A stretch of 64,000 nt of DNA from Phytopseudomonas seleniipraecipitans (GTDB lineage Bacteria; Pseudomonadota; Gammaproteobacteria; Pseudomonadales; Pseudomonadaceae). How positions within the stretch are numbered: the stretch's first letter is position 1; each line of letters starts with the position of its first letter. Position numbers and translations under genes: made by a program. The notes under the pieces are model-generated. The model was not told the DNA's origin and made no database searches. It saw only the letters and a program-made list of their open reading frames with translations. This document shows, in pieces, positions 1 to 7,587 of the stretch. The stretch covers positions 1 to 64,000 of the forward strand of contig NZ_FNBM01000008.1 of the NCBI RefSeq assembly GCF_900102335.1. The letters are read 5' to 3'.

Positions 1-84
1 GCCCGTAAACTGGCGCGCATCGCCTTTGCACTCATGCAGAAACAAGTCGATTACAACCCCAGGCAAGGAGGGTCGTTGACATAG
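1..84 (+). pseudogene. C-terminal tail of a transposase-like protein, probably IS110 family (cut by window edge)
   Basis: An open frame enters from the left edge and ends at TAG 82-84, giving 27 residues beginning ARKLARIAFALMQKQVDYNP. The ARKLARIAFAL pattern followed by a short basic tail resembles the last residues of IS110/IS116/IS902 transposases; this is recognition of style, not an alignment. In PAO1, as I recall, the gene before coaE is the prepilin peptidase pilD, and this tail does not look like PilD. Whether the element is intact cannot be judged because the rest lies outside the window. Confidence 0.45.
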
Positions 85-118
85 AATCTCCTACACGTCT
101 GCGGGGTGATGCGTTTAT

Positions 119-257
119 GTAGGAGCCGCGACCCCGCGGCGAATGGGGTGAGCACTATCGATGTGGCGGGCAGGGCTGCAGTTGTCTCGCGCGCAACGAA
201 TAGCTCCAATATTGCGGTGAACCTTTTATCGCTTCGCGCCGGGGGCGACGCTCCTAC
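119..257. repeat. Inverted pair of REP-like palindromes
   Basis: Two copies of a short repeat face each other: GTAGGAGCCGCGACCCCGCG from 119, and its diverged reverse complement 230-257 (reverse strand reads GTAGGAGCGTCGCCCCCGGC). Such head-to-head pairs are typical Pseudomonas REP/REPIN elements. Related copies occur at 22207-22234 and 62036-62123. The 85-370 stretch holds no gene beyond this. Confidence 0.75.
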
Positions 258-370
258 AAGTTAACTCTCATCTCCTGCCTATCGGGCTGCCGCACGCAGA
301 CCTGATTCGCCACATGCCGGGTCCTCCTTTACAATCCGCCCCTGATTTTTCCTAAGGGGCATACGCGCCG

Positions 371-979
371 ATGAAACCCTGGACGCTTGGCCTGACCGGC
401 GGTATTGGCAGTGGCAAGAGTGCGGTTGCCGAGCAGTTCGTCTCGCTGGGCGTGGACCTGGTCGATTCTGACCAGGCCGCGCGCTGGGTCGTGGAGCCTG
501 GTCGCCCTGCTCTTGCGGCCATCGCCCAGCACTTTGGCGAGCAGGTGTTAAACCCCGACGGCCACTTAAACCGCAGCGCCCTGCGCGAGCAGATTTTTAC
601 CAACCCTGCCGAGCGGCGCTGGCTGGAAAACCTGCTGCATCCGCTGATTGCTGCAGAGGTCGCGCAGTTTCTAGCCAACGCCAAATCGCCCTACGCCATC
701 ATGGTTTCGCCCCTGCTGATCGAATCCGGTCAGTACAAACTGGCGCAACGCGTGCTGGTGATCGACGTGCCGGAGCACGTGCAGATCGAGCGCACCATGC
801 GTCGCGATCAATTGTCAGCTGAACAGGTGCAAGCGATTCTGGCCGCTCAGGCGACGCGCGAGGAGCGCTTGCGGCATGCCGATGACGTACTGACCAACGA
901 CCGTGACCTGACCTGGATGAAAAACGAAGTCGAGCGCCTGCACGCCTTTTACCTGACCTTGAATGGAGGCCAACCATGA
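371..979 (+). CDS. coaE: Dephospho-CoA kinase CoaE
   Basis: Catalyses the last step of coenzyme A synthesis, ATP-dependent phosphorylation of the 3'-hydroxyl of dephospho-CoA, in the cytoplasm. The 202-residue product has the usual length. The P-loop GGIGSGKS is at residues 10-17, followed by the family's D-S-D-Q-A-A-R segment near residue 33. An AAGGGG ribosome site precedes ATG 371. The stop overlaps the yacG start (ATGA), so the two are translationally coupled. The PilD gene normally found upstream is not visible here. Confidence 0.96.
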   Translation: MKPWTLGLTGGIGSGKSAVAEQFVSLGVDLVDSDQAARWVVEPGRPALAAIAQHFGEQVLNPDGHLNRSALREQIFTNPAERRWLENLLHPLIAAEVAQFLANAKSPYAIMVSPLLIESGQYKLAQRVLVIDVPEHVQIERTMRRDQLSAEQVQAILAAQATREERLRHADDVLTNDRDLTWMKNEVERLHAFYLTLNGGQP

Positions 980-1176
980 GCACCCCTACCCTCGTCGCCT
1001 GCCCGACCTGCGCCGCACCCGTGGAGTGGGGCCCGCAAAGCCCGAGTCGCCCGTTCTGCTCCGAGCGCTGCAAGCTCATCGATCTCGGTGCCTGGGCCTC
1101 GGAGGAGCACGCCATCCCAGGCAATGAGCTTGAAGACGATCTGTTCTCCGAAGACATGCCGCCACGGCAGCATTGA
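976..1176 (+). CDS. yacG: DNA gyrase inhibitor / zinc protein YacG
   Basis: A 66-residue zinc-binding protein; the family binds GyrB and inhibits DNA gyrase. Four cysteines are visible as C-x2-C (9, 12) and C-x3-C (28, 32), with the conserved [14 protein letters not shown] segment around the second pair and an acidic C-terminal tail. It overlaps the coaE stop by four bases. Length and neighbour match the usual coaE-yacG pair. Confidence 0.95.
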   Translation: MSTPTLVACPTCAAPVEWGPQSPSRPFCSERCKLIDLGAWASEEHAIPGNELEDDLFSEDMPPRQH

Positions 1177-1245
1177 TTGGATCGCAGCCGTTGATGAGCG
1201 ATGGGCTATTCCATCCACTGCAACGGCAACCCTGACGGAACCACC

Positions 1246-1752
1246 ATGAGCCCTTTGCAAGCCCTTATTGCCGCGGTGCCGCAGCGCGGCCAGGTACGCT
1301 GGATCGGCGTACGCCCACAATCGCGCGGCGAGATGCTTGCACTCGATGCGGTCGAGGCACGTCGCGAAGCCGGGTTGACCGGGGATCACGCCCGACCCGG
1401 GCCACGCAACGCCCGGCAGGTCACGCTGATTCAATGGGAACACCTGGCGGTGATCAGCGCCCTGCTGGGCAGGGATGCCGAGCGAGCCATCCAGCCCGAA
1501 GACCTCAGGCGCAACATCGCCATCAGTGGCATCAACCTGTTCAGCCTCAAAGGCCGGCGCTTTCGGATCGGCAAGGCCATTCTCGAAACCACCGGCTGGT
1601 GCCAACCGTGCGCACGCCTCGAGGACCGTCTCGGCGCAGGAACCTTTCAGGCGGTGCGTGGGCATGGCGGCATTACCGCACGGGTGCTGCACGGGGGCAT
1701 CATTCGCCTGAGCGACTCACTTGAGGTGGAGCCTCTAGAGCACTCTGAGTGA
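1246..1752 (+). CDS. MOSC domain-containing protein
   Basis: 168 residues with the start taken at ATG 1246. An in-frame ATG at 1201 would add 15 residues (GYSIHCNGNPDGTT) that look unlike the family. MOSC domains bind sulfur or molybdenum cofactor and occur in sulfur-transfer and reductive detoxification enzymes. The C-terminal half shows the expected G-W-C-x2-C-x-R-L segment with the likely functional cysteine, then G-x-x-G-G-I-T-A-R-V-L-x-G-G. It is a stand-alone domain; substrate unknown. It lies 69 bp after yacG on the same strand and may be cotranscribed. Confidence 0.85.
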   Translation: MSPLQALIAAVPQRGQVRWIGVRPQSRGEMLALDAVEARREAGLTGDHARPGPRNARQVTLIQWEHLAVISALLGRDAERAIQPEDLRRNIAISGINLFSLKGRRFRIGKAILETTGWCQPCARLEDRLGAGTFQAVRGHGGITARVLHGGIIRLSDSLEVEPLEHSE

Positions 1753-1895
1753 TAAGCGCCGGCCAAATCCCGATCCCTCCGCCATCGGCAGCCTGATAGA
1801 CTCAGTCGCATTCTGTAAGGCTGCACAGCCAGCCATTGAACCTTGACGAGCCCCGTCGAGTCGATGAATACCCTGGTGCGCTCATCAGCAAAACG

Positions 1896-2000
1896 ATGCC
1901 AGCGACCGCGGTAAGCCAGCAGCAGCTTGAGCGCGCCAAGAAACACCGAGTCGCCCGGCGCTATGAGCCTTGCTCGCCCGGACTCATGCAGATTTTTTAG
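1896..2000 (+). CDS. Possible 34-residue small protein (weak)
   Basis: A short frame from ATG 1896 to TAG 1998 encodes MPATAVSQQQLERAKKHRVA followed by 14 residues, a basic, glutamine-rich peptide. It fills most of the 265-bp gap between the MOSC gene and ndh. I see no clear ribosome site and do not recognise the sequence, so it may be chance. Confidence 0.2.
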   Translation: MPATAVSQQQLERAKKHRVARRYEPCSPGLMQIF

Positions 2001-2017
2001 CCTTGTGAGATGTATCC

Positions 2018-3316
2018 ATGACCCATCGAATCGTAATCGTCGGCGGTGGCGCCGGCGGCCTGGAACTAGCCACGCGCCTGGGCAGAACCCTGGGCAAGCG
2101 TGGTAAAGCCCATATCACGCTCGCTGATGCCAACTTGACGCATATCTGGAAGCCATTGCTGCACGAAGTTGCCGCCGGCTCACTGAACTCCACCGAGAAC
2201 GAGCTGAATTACGTCGCCCAGGCGAAATGGAACCACTTCGAGTTTCAGCTGGGCCGCATGAGCGGTCTGGATCGGGCACGCAAAACCATTCAGCTGGCCG
2301 CCACGCTCGATGAAGACAACCGTGAGCTGGTGCCAGCCCGCGAGCTCGCCTACGACAGCCTGGTAATCGCGGTGGGCAGCACCACCAACGACTTCGGCAC
2401 CGAAGGCGCAGCCAACCATTGCATCTTTCTCGACACGCGCGAGCAGGCCGAACGCTTCCACCGCAAGATGCTCAGCCATTACCTGCGCGCCCACGCCGGC
2501 AACGGCGATAACGACCAGATCAGCGTCGCCATCGTCGGTGCAGGCGCTACAGGTGTAGAGCTGGCGGCCGAACTCCACCATGCCGCTCGCGAACTGGCGG
2601 CCTATGGGCTGGATCGCATTCGACCCGAGAACATGCGCATCACGCTGATCGAAGCAGGCCCGCGTGTATTACCTGCCCTGCCCGAACGCATCAGCGCACC
2701 CGTGCATCGCACGCTGCAGAAACTCGGCGTGACCGTGATGACCAACGCAGCAGTCAAGGAAGTCACCGCTGACGGCCTACTGACCGCCAGCGGTGAGGAG
2801 ATTCCGGCGAGCCTCAAGGTATGGGCAGCCGGCATCCGCGCGCCGGGTTTTCTGAAGGATCTGGATGGCCTGGAAAGCAACCGCATCAATCAGCTGGTCG
2901 TTACCTCAACCCTGCAGACGACGCGCGATGAAAACATCTTCGCCTTCGGTGACTGCGCCGCCTGCCCGATGGGCGATGGCAGTGAGCGCAATGTACCGCC
3001 GCGCGCACAAGCGGCTCACCAGCAAGCCTCGCTGCTGGTCAAGTCGCTGACATTGCGCCTGCAGAACCAGCCGCTACCGACCTATACCTACAAGGATTAC
3101 GGCTCGCTGATCTCGCTCTCGAGCTTCAGCGCTGTTGGCAATCTGATGGGTAACCTGATGGGCAGCGTTAAGCTGGAGGGTTGGCTTGCGCGGATGTTCT
3201 ACGTATCGCTGTATCGCATGCACCAGATGGCGCTGTACGGAGCCTTCCGTACCTTGCTGCTGATGCTCAGCGATCGCATCGGCCGCAGTACTGATCCACG
3301 CCTGAAACTGCACTGA
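2018..3316 (+). CDS. ndh: Type II NADH:quinone oxidoreductase (NDH-2)
   Basis: A single-subunit, non-proton-pumping NADH dehydrogenase passing electrons via FAD to ubiquinone at the inner face of the cytoplasmic membrane. The 432-residue product has the N-terminal FAD-binding G-G-G-A-G-G (residues 9-14), a second dinucleotide fold V-G-A-G-A-T-G-V-E-L-A near residue 175 for NADH, and the F-A-F-G-D-C-A motif near 310 that contacts FAD. The C-terminal segment (about 390-425) is amphipathic and probably anchors it to the membrane. It is monocistronic: a large palindrome and a terminator follow. Confidence 0.93.
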   Translation: MTHRIVIVGGGAGGLELATRLGRTLGKRGKAHITLADANLTHIWKPLLHEVAAGSLNSTENELNYVAQAKWNHFEFQLGRMSGLDRARKTIQLAATLDEDNRELVPARELAYDSLVIAVGSTTNDFGTEGAANHCIFLDTREQAERFHRKMLSHYLRAHAGNGDNDQISVAIVGAGATGVELAAELHHAARELAAYGLDRIRPENMRITLIEAGPRVLPALPERISAPVHRTLQKLGVTVMTNAAVKEVTADGLLTASGEEIPASLKVWAAGIRAPGFLKDLDGLESNRINQLVVTSTLQTTRDENIFAFGDCAACPMGDGSERNVPPRAQAAHQQASLLVKSLTLRLQNQPLPTYTYKDYGSLISLSSFSAVGNLMGNLMGSVKLEGWLARMFYVSLYRMHQMALYGAFRTLLLMLSDRIGRSTDPRLKLH

Positions 3317-3332
3317 TCCCATGGGCAGCCTG

Positions 3333-3412
3333 CCGTAGGGTGGACGACGCTTCACCCGTCCACCGCCCTGCAAGCGCAATGGTGGATGACAAAAGCGTCA
3401 TCCACCCTACGG
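3333..3412. repeat. Double-palindrome REP-like element after ndh
   Basis: Outer arms CCGTAGGGTGGA (3333-3344) and TCCACCCTACGG (3401-3412) are exact inverted repeats. Inside, two smaller hairpins (TGGACGACGC...CCGTCCA and TGGATGAC...GTCATCCA) are nested. This structure is a common intergenic repeat in gammaproteobacteria and may protect or end the ndh transcript. Confidence 0.7.
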
Positions 3413-3438
3413 GAGCACACCCTGTCTTCAGAAAGCAA

Positions 3439-3461
3439 AAAACCCGCTCTAGGCGGGTTTT
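3439..3461 (-). terminator. Rho-independent terminator of the tRNA operon
   Basis: AAAACCCGC / GCGGGTTTT arms with a short loop. Read on the minus strand the stem is followed by a run of T, placing it just after tRNA-Lys. It may also act on the plus strand after ndh. Confidence 0.85.
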
Positions 3462-3482
3462 CTACTCAAGCAGAGCTTGAAA

Positions 3483-3558
3483 TGGTGGGTCGTGTAGGAT
3501 TCGAACCTACGACCAATTGGTTAAAAGCCAACTGCTCTACCAACTGAGCTAACGACCC
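3483..3558 (-). tRNA. tRNA-Lys (TTT)
   Basis: The reverse strand gives a 76-nt cloverleaf beginning GGGTCGTTAGCTCAGTTGG, anticodon loop CTTTTAA (anticodon TTT), T-arm GTTCGAATC and encoded CCA. It is the third gene of the Asn-Pro-Lys operon. Confidence 0.97.
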
Positions 3559-3563
3559 AAAAA

Positions 3564-3640
3564 TGGTCGGGGTGAGGGGATTCGAACTCCTGACATCCTG
3601 CTCCCAAAGCAGGCGCGCTACCGGACTGCGCTACACCCCG
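3564..3640 (-). tRNA. tRNA-Pro (TGG)
   Basis: The reverse strand gives a 77-nt cloverleaf starting CGGGGTGTAGCGCAGTC, anticodon loop CTTTGGGA (anticodon TGG), T-arm GTTCGAATC and encoded CCA. It lies only 5 nt from tRNA-Lys and 9 nt from tRNA-Asn, so all three are processed from one transcript. Confidence 0.97.
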
Positions 3641-3649
3641 AAGAAAGAT

Positions 3650-3725
3650 TGGCTCCGCGACCTGGACTCGAACCAGGGACCCAATGATTAACAGTCATTT
3701 GCTCTACCAACTGAGCTATCGCGGA
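3650..3725 (-). tRNA. tRNA-Asn (GTT)
   Basis: The reverse strand gives a 76-nt cloverleaf starting TCCGCGATAGCTCAG, anticodon loop CTGTTAA (anticodon GTT), T-arm GTTCGAGTC and encoded GCCA. It is the first gene of the tRNA operon. Confidence 0.97.
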
Positions 3726-3792
3726 ACTATGCTTCTTTCAGTCTCTGCTATTAGCGTTTGGCTTTCGCCAGTCGCCGTAGCTGAGGCGCGCC

Positions 3793-3820
3793 ATTTTACG
3801 GTTCCGCGAGCAGCTGTCAA
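3793..3820 (-). promoter_or_regulatory. Sigma-70 promoter of the tRNA operon
   Basis: On the reverse strand TTGACA (3815-3820), a 16-nt spacer, then TAAAAT (3793-3798) followed by a GC-rich discriminator GGCGCGCC. A consensus -35, near-consensus -10 and GC-rich discriminator are the usual signs of a strong, stringently controlled stable-RNA promoter. Predicted start is about 60 nt before tRNA-Asn. Confidence 0.8.
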
Positions 3821-3934
3821 CCCCCTAAATTGCTTTTATGACAATGCTTTGCGAAAGAATGGCTAATTGCTATACCTTCGCTGCATGCCTGCACTGTTTG
3901 TAGTAACGCAGCGAGGCTTTACTCAGGATCGCCG

Positions 3935-6235
3935 ATGACCACTCAGGGCACGCCACCGACTCCCGCTAACGGTTCGCGAAACTTGGCTAGCCGAGGTATC
4001 CAGCCGCGCTTCAGTGAGCTGGGGCAGAGCTGCCGCAAACTGGTGCTCAATCATCTGGCTGATAACCTGCAGCGCACCTTCGCGCAGGTGGACGACACGC
4101 TGTTCCAGTGCGCGGAGAATGCCGAGAACAATCAAGTGCAGGCGCTGTTCTTCGACAACATGCGCAGCATCCGCAAGATGCGCCCGCAGATCGAACGTCA
4201 TTACCACCTGAGCATTTCCCAGAGCATCGGCAATTTCCTCGACGGCAAACTCACTGCGCCCGCGTCGCCAAGAGCGGTGGATGCCGATGAACTGGCTCTG
4301 GTGCAAAACGACGACTACGAAGAGAGCCTGCAGATCACCAACATGGCCAGCCGCGTTCAGGCGCGCTGCGCACAGGCACTGTTCGCGCTGGAGCAGCGCC
4401 TCGCCCTGCTCAATAATGGGCAGCCGCTGCCGGAAGGCAGCAACCCGGTTGCGCCGAAGACTATCGCCCAGGCATTCCTGGCTGCACTCGCCCCCTGCGG
4501 GCTGCCGCTACGTATAAAGCTGGTGCTTTATAGCCTCTTCGACAAACACCTCATGCACGAGTTGGACAAGCTCTATGACTCACTCAACCAGCGCCTGGTC
4601 GATGCCGGCGTGCTGCCCAACCTCAAATACACCGCAACACGTACTCCTGCAGCAGTGCAGTCGCCCTCTTCTATCGAGATAACCGCCCAGCCGGCGCGCA
4701 CTGCGCCACGGGATACCCGCGACGAGCGCCCGCTGCTCGATCTGGATGCCGCGCCGCCCTCGGATCTCAACCAACTGGTCGACGGCCTCAGCACCCTGCT
4801 CGCCGAGTACCGCAAGCACCAATCGGCAATTGGTATGCCCGGGGGGACACCGAGCATGGCCAGTTTCGCACCGGAAAACGCCAGGCGTAGTTATGATGCT
4901 GCCGACCTGCTGGCGGCCTTGGACCGCATGCAGCAAGCCTCTGCCGAAGAGCTGGCCCAGCGCCTGGAGCGGCCGCAGCAGGTTGCCGGGCTCAAAGCCG
5001 ATCTGCAGCGCCAACTGGCCAGCCACAGCGTTGAGCCTCTGCAGCATCGCCTGGGTAATCGCGAGACCGATGTCATTGACTTGGTGGGCATGCTGTTCGA
5101 CTTCATTCTCGATGACGACAACCTGCCGCAACCTTACAAAGTGGCTCTATCCCACCTGCATACGCCCTACCTGAAAGTGGCGCTGCTGGACAAAGCGCTG
5201 TTCACCCGACAACACCACCCTGCACGCCAACTGATCAATGCCATGGCCAAGGCTGGCGTGCTTTATGGCGCACAGGATGAAGTACACGGCCTGCTCGCCA
5301 AGGTGCACTGGGTCGTCAAGCAAGTCATCGAGCATTTCTCGGGCGACCTGCAGCTGTTTGACGAGTTGCTCAAGGAATTCAACGAATTCACCGGCACACT
5401 TAAACAGCGGGTCGATCTTCAAGAGCGGCGTGCCGTCGAAACCGCCAAAGGGCGCGACAAGCTGCTGGCTGCTCGGCATCAGTCGGCGCAGGTGATCGCT
5501 CAAAGCCTGGCCAAGCGATCGCCGCCGCCGCTTATTCGCCACTTCCTTGAGCGCACGTGGATCGACGTACTGGTGTTTATACAGCTGCGCCATGGCTCTT
5601 CCAGCGAGCAATGGCAGCGCGCTAGCGAGGTCGCTGAACAGCTTGCCTGGAGCGGAACGCAACTCGACGCCGCGCATCGCGACCGCCTGCAGCAGCTGCG
5701 CATCGAGATGCTCGAAGAGCTGCGCAAAGGTCTGATGCTGCTGGGTGGCTACCACCAGGACGATATCCGCCGCCTGTTGCAGGATCTGGTTGCCTGCCAG
5801 CATGCAGTTCAAGCGGGGCAACCCGGCCTTGCCTCGGGCCTGACGCTGCCACCGAATCCAAGCCAGCTCGGCGCTATGCTTGGCGATGATGCGGCGCTGC
5901 TCAATGTTGTAAAGGCCAGCACGACACTTTCGCAAAAAGGCCAGCGTCTGGTGAGCGAGTTAGAGAAGATCGAGTTCGGCACCTGGTTTGAATTCATCAA
6001 CGGCGACAAACGCCAGACCCTTAAGCTGTCGTGGTACAGCCCAACAACTCATAACTACATGTTCGTGGATCCGAACGGCCAGCGAGCGGCGGTCAAATCA
6101 GTCAGTCAGCTGGCCGAGGAGATGGAGCAAGGTATCGCTCGGCTGAGCAAGCCGGATCGCGCCGCGCCAGTAGTCGATCGCGCACTGACTGCGGTTTATC
6201 GTGTTCTGCAACAGCTCACCGGCCGCACCCACTGA
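3935..6235 (+). CDS. DUF1631 domain-containing protein
   Basis: 766 residues with no signal peptide or membrane segment, so probably cytoplasmic. The whole length matches the style of the DUF1631 family: N-terminal region around F-x-E-L-G-x-x-C-R-K-L-V (about 28-40), a charged low-complexity linker near 235-275, a helical middle, and a C-terminal G-T-W-F-E-F-I-N...L-S-W-Y-S...F-V-D-x-x-G segment near 680-730. Its function is unknown. It lies 9 bp before a PilZ gene, which suggests a link with cyclic di-GMP signalling (inference). ATG 3935 is preceded by a weak ribosome site. Confidence 0.85.
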   Translation: MTTQGTPPTPANGSRNLASRGIQPRFSELGQSCRKLVLNHLADNLQRTFAQVDDTLFQCAENAENNQVQALFFDNMRSIRKMRPQIERHYHLSISQSIGNFLDGKLTAPASPRAVDADELALVQNDDYEESLQITNMASRVQARCAQALFALEQRLALLNNGQPLPEGSNPVAPKTIAQAFLAALAPCGLPLRIKLVLYSLFDKHLMHELDKLYDSLNQRLVDAGVLPNLKYTATRTPAAVQSPSSIEITAQPARTAPRDTRDERPLLDLDAAPPSDLNQLVDGLSTLLAEYRKHQSAIGMPGGTPSMASFAPENARRSYDAADLLAALDRMQQASAEELAQRLERPQQVAGLKADLQRQLASHSVEPLQHRLGNRETDVIDLVGMLFDFILDDDNLPQPYKVALSHLHTPYLKVALLDKALFTRQHHPARQLINAMAKAGVLYGAQDEVHGLLAKVHWVVKQVIEHFSGDLQLFDELLKEFNEFTGTLKQRVDLQERRAVETAKGRDKLLAARHQSAQVIAQSLAKRSPPPLIRHFLERTWIDVLVFIQLRHGSSSEQWQRASEVAEQLAWSGTQLDAAHRDRLQQLRIEMLEELRKGLMLLGGYHQDDIRRLLQDLVACQHAVQAGQPGLASGLTLPPNPSQLGAMLGDDAALLNVVKASTTLSQKGQRLVSELEKIEFGTWFEFINGDKRQTLKLSWYSPTTHNYMFVDPNGQRAAVKSVSQLAEEMEQGIARLSKPDRAAPVVDRALTAVYRVLQQLTGRTH

Positions 6236-6244
6236 GGTTCACGC

Positions 6245-6589
6245 ATGAATGACCGTCGCCAGCACAGCCGCTATCAGGCAACGTCGCTACTTGAAGTATT
6301 CGAGCAGCACAGCGGTCGTTACCTCGGTCGTGTGGCTGACATTTCCAGCGATGGGCTCATGCTGTGCGGCCCAGTGCCCCAGCCTGCCGATACCTTGGTG
6401 GAGTGTCGGCTGGTGTGCTCCACGCCACTCGATGGGGTGAGCGAGCTGCACTTTATCAGCGACTGCCTGTGGAGCCGCGGGGGTGAACAGGGGCAGCAGT
6501 GCTGGTCGGGCTACCACATCATTGATATCGATCAGCGCAACACAGAAGCGCTAAGCGCACTCCTGCGGCACTTTCAGGCTTCTAGCTGA
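6245..6589 (+). CDS. PilZ domain-containing protein (probable c-di-GMP receptor)
   Basis: 114 residues, essentially one PilZ domain. Both c-di-GMP contact motifs are present: R-x3-R (R5, R9) near the N-terminus and D-x-S-x-x-G (D32, S34, G37). That makes it likely to bind the second messenger, unlike the PilZ protein of the pilus itself, which lacks them. It follows the DUF1631 gene by 9 bp and is surely cotranscribed. Target unknown. Confidence 0.88.
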   Translation: MNDRRQHSRYQATSLLEVFEQHSGRYLGRVADISSDGLMLCGPVPQPADTLVECRLVCSTPLDGVSELHFISDCLWSRGGEQGQQCWSGYHIIDIDQRNTEALSALLRHFQASS

Positions 6590-6739
6590 CCTACTTCGAT
6601 AGCCTGCAAACCCTCATTGCAGAGCCGGAACAGCCCAACCGATAGACGCCCTCGATCAAGGCATCAGCAACAGCGATTAGACGCCACAAGGCCAAGCGCC
6701 TAGGCTTCTCTGTGTCAATCCGCCGCAGGGGAGCTTGCC

Positions 6740-7585
6740 GTGCCCCGGTCAGCCGAAATAGTCACCAGTCCCGAAACCAGCGAGCCTGCTGCCACGCAGC
6801 CGGAAGGCTACGCCTATGCGCAGCTCGGTAACCCAGACGTCACCGACAGCGCCATCCTGGCTCAGGAGAGCGCGCTGGCCATCAGCTACAACGGCATCAG
6901 CCACGCAGTGATGATGGTGTCGCCAAGCGCCGTCGAGGACTTTATTACCGGCTTCAGCCTTACCAGCGCGGTAGTCGACTCCATCGACGATATCTACGAC
7001 ATCCGCTTGCGCCATGTCGGTGCTGCGATCAATGCCGACGTTGAGATCAGCAGCCGTGCCTTTTGGGCCATGAAGCAGCAGCGCCGCCAATTGGCTGGCA
7101 CCAGCGGCTGCGGGCTATGTGGCGTGGAAGCGCTGGAACAGGCGTTGCCGCAGCTGAACGTCCTGGCCAAGGCCGAGCTGCCTGCAGCCGCGCACTTGGA
7201 CGGTCTGCGTGAGCGGATCAACGCCGTGCAGGATCTGGCCCGCCGTAGTGGTGCCCTTCATGCCGCTTTATATGTCGATGGCAGCGGCGAGATACGCACC
7301 TGCCGTGAAGACATTGGCCGGCACAACGCGCTAGACAAGCTGATCGGCGCCCTGGTCCGCGAGAGTCACGATGTTCGCCAGGGCTTTGCGGTGGTCACCA
7401 GCCGCTGCAGCCTGGAACTGATTCACAAGGCGGTCAGAGCCGGTATCGGCAATCTGGTCAGTCTGTCGGCCCCGACCGCCCTGACCGTGCAATGGGCGCG
7501 CCGGCACAACCTCAACCTGATTCATTTGCCCCACCACAGCGCGCCCCGGGTCTACAGCCCCGCGCCGTCTGCCAGAGAAGAATAA
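6740..7585 (+). CDS. fdhD: Formate dehydrogenase accessory sulfurtransferase FdhD
   Basis: FdhD carries sulfur from the cysteine desulfurase IscS to the molybdenum cofactor of formate dehydrogenases. The 281-residue product has the G-T-S-G-C-G-L-C-G motif with C124 and C127, and the conserved C-R-E-D-I-G-R-H-N-A-L-D-K segment near 190. The start is GTG 6740, preceded by CAGGGGAG. The gene ends 2 bp before the start of a molybdoenzyme gene, which is probably its client. Confidence 0.95.
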   Translation: MPRSAEIVTSPETSEPAATQPEGYAYAQLGNPDVTDSAILAQESALAISYNGISHAVMMVSPSAVEDFITGFSLTSAVVDSIDDIYDIRLRHVGAAINADVEISSRAFWAMKQQRRQLAGTSGCGLCGVEALEQALPQLNVLAKAELPAAAHLDGLRERINAVQDLARRSGALHAALYVDGSGEIRTCREDIGRHNALDKLIGALVRESHDVRQGFAVVTSRCSLELIHKAVRAGIGNLVSLSAPTALTVQWARRHNLNLIHLPHHSAPRVYSPAPSAREE

Positions 7586-7587
7586 CC

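Noticed and set aside
3684..3866. 60-codon plus-strand frame starting in the tRNA-Asn gene
   Set aside because: It overlaps a tRNA gene and its promoter on the other strand and has no ribosome site.
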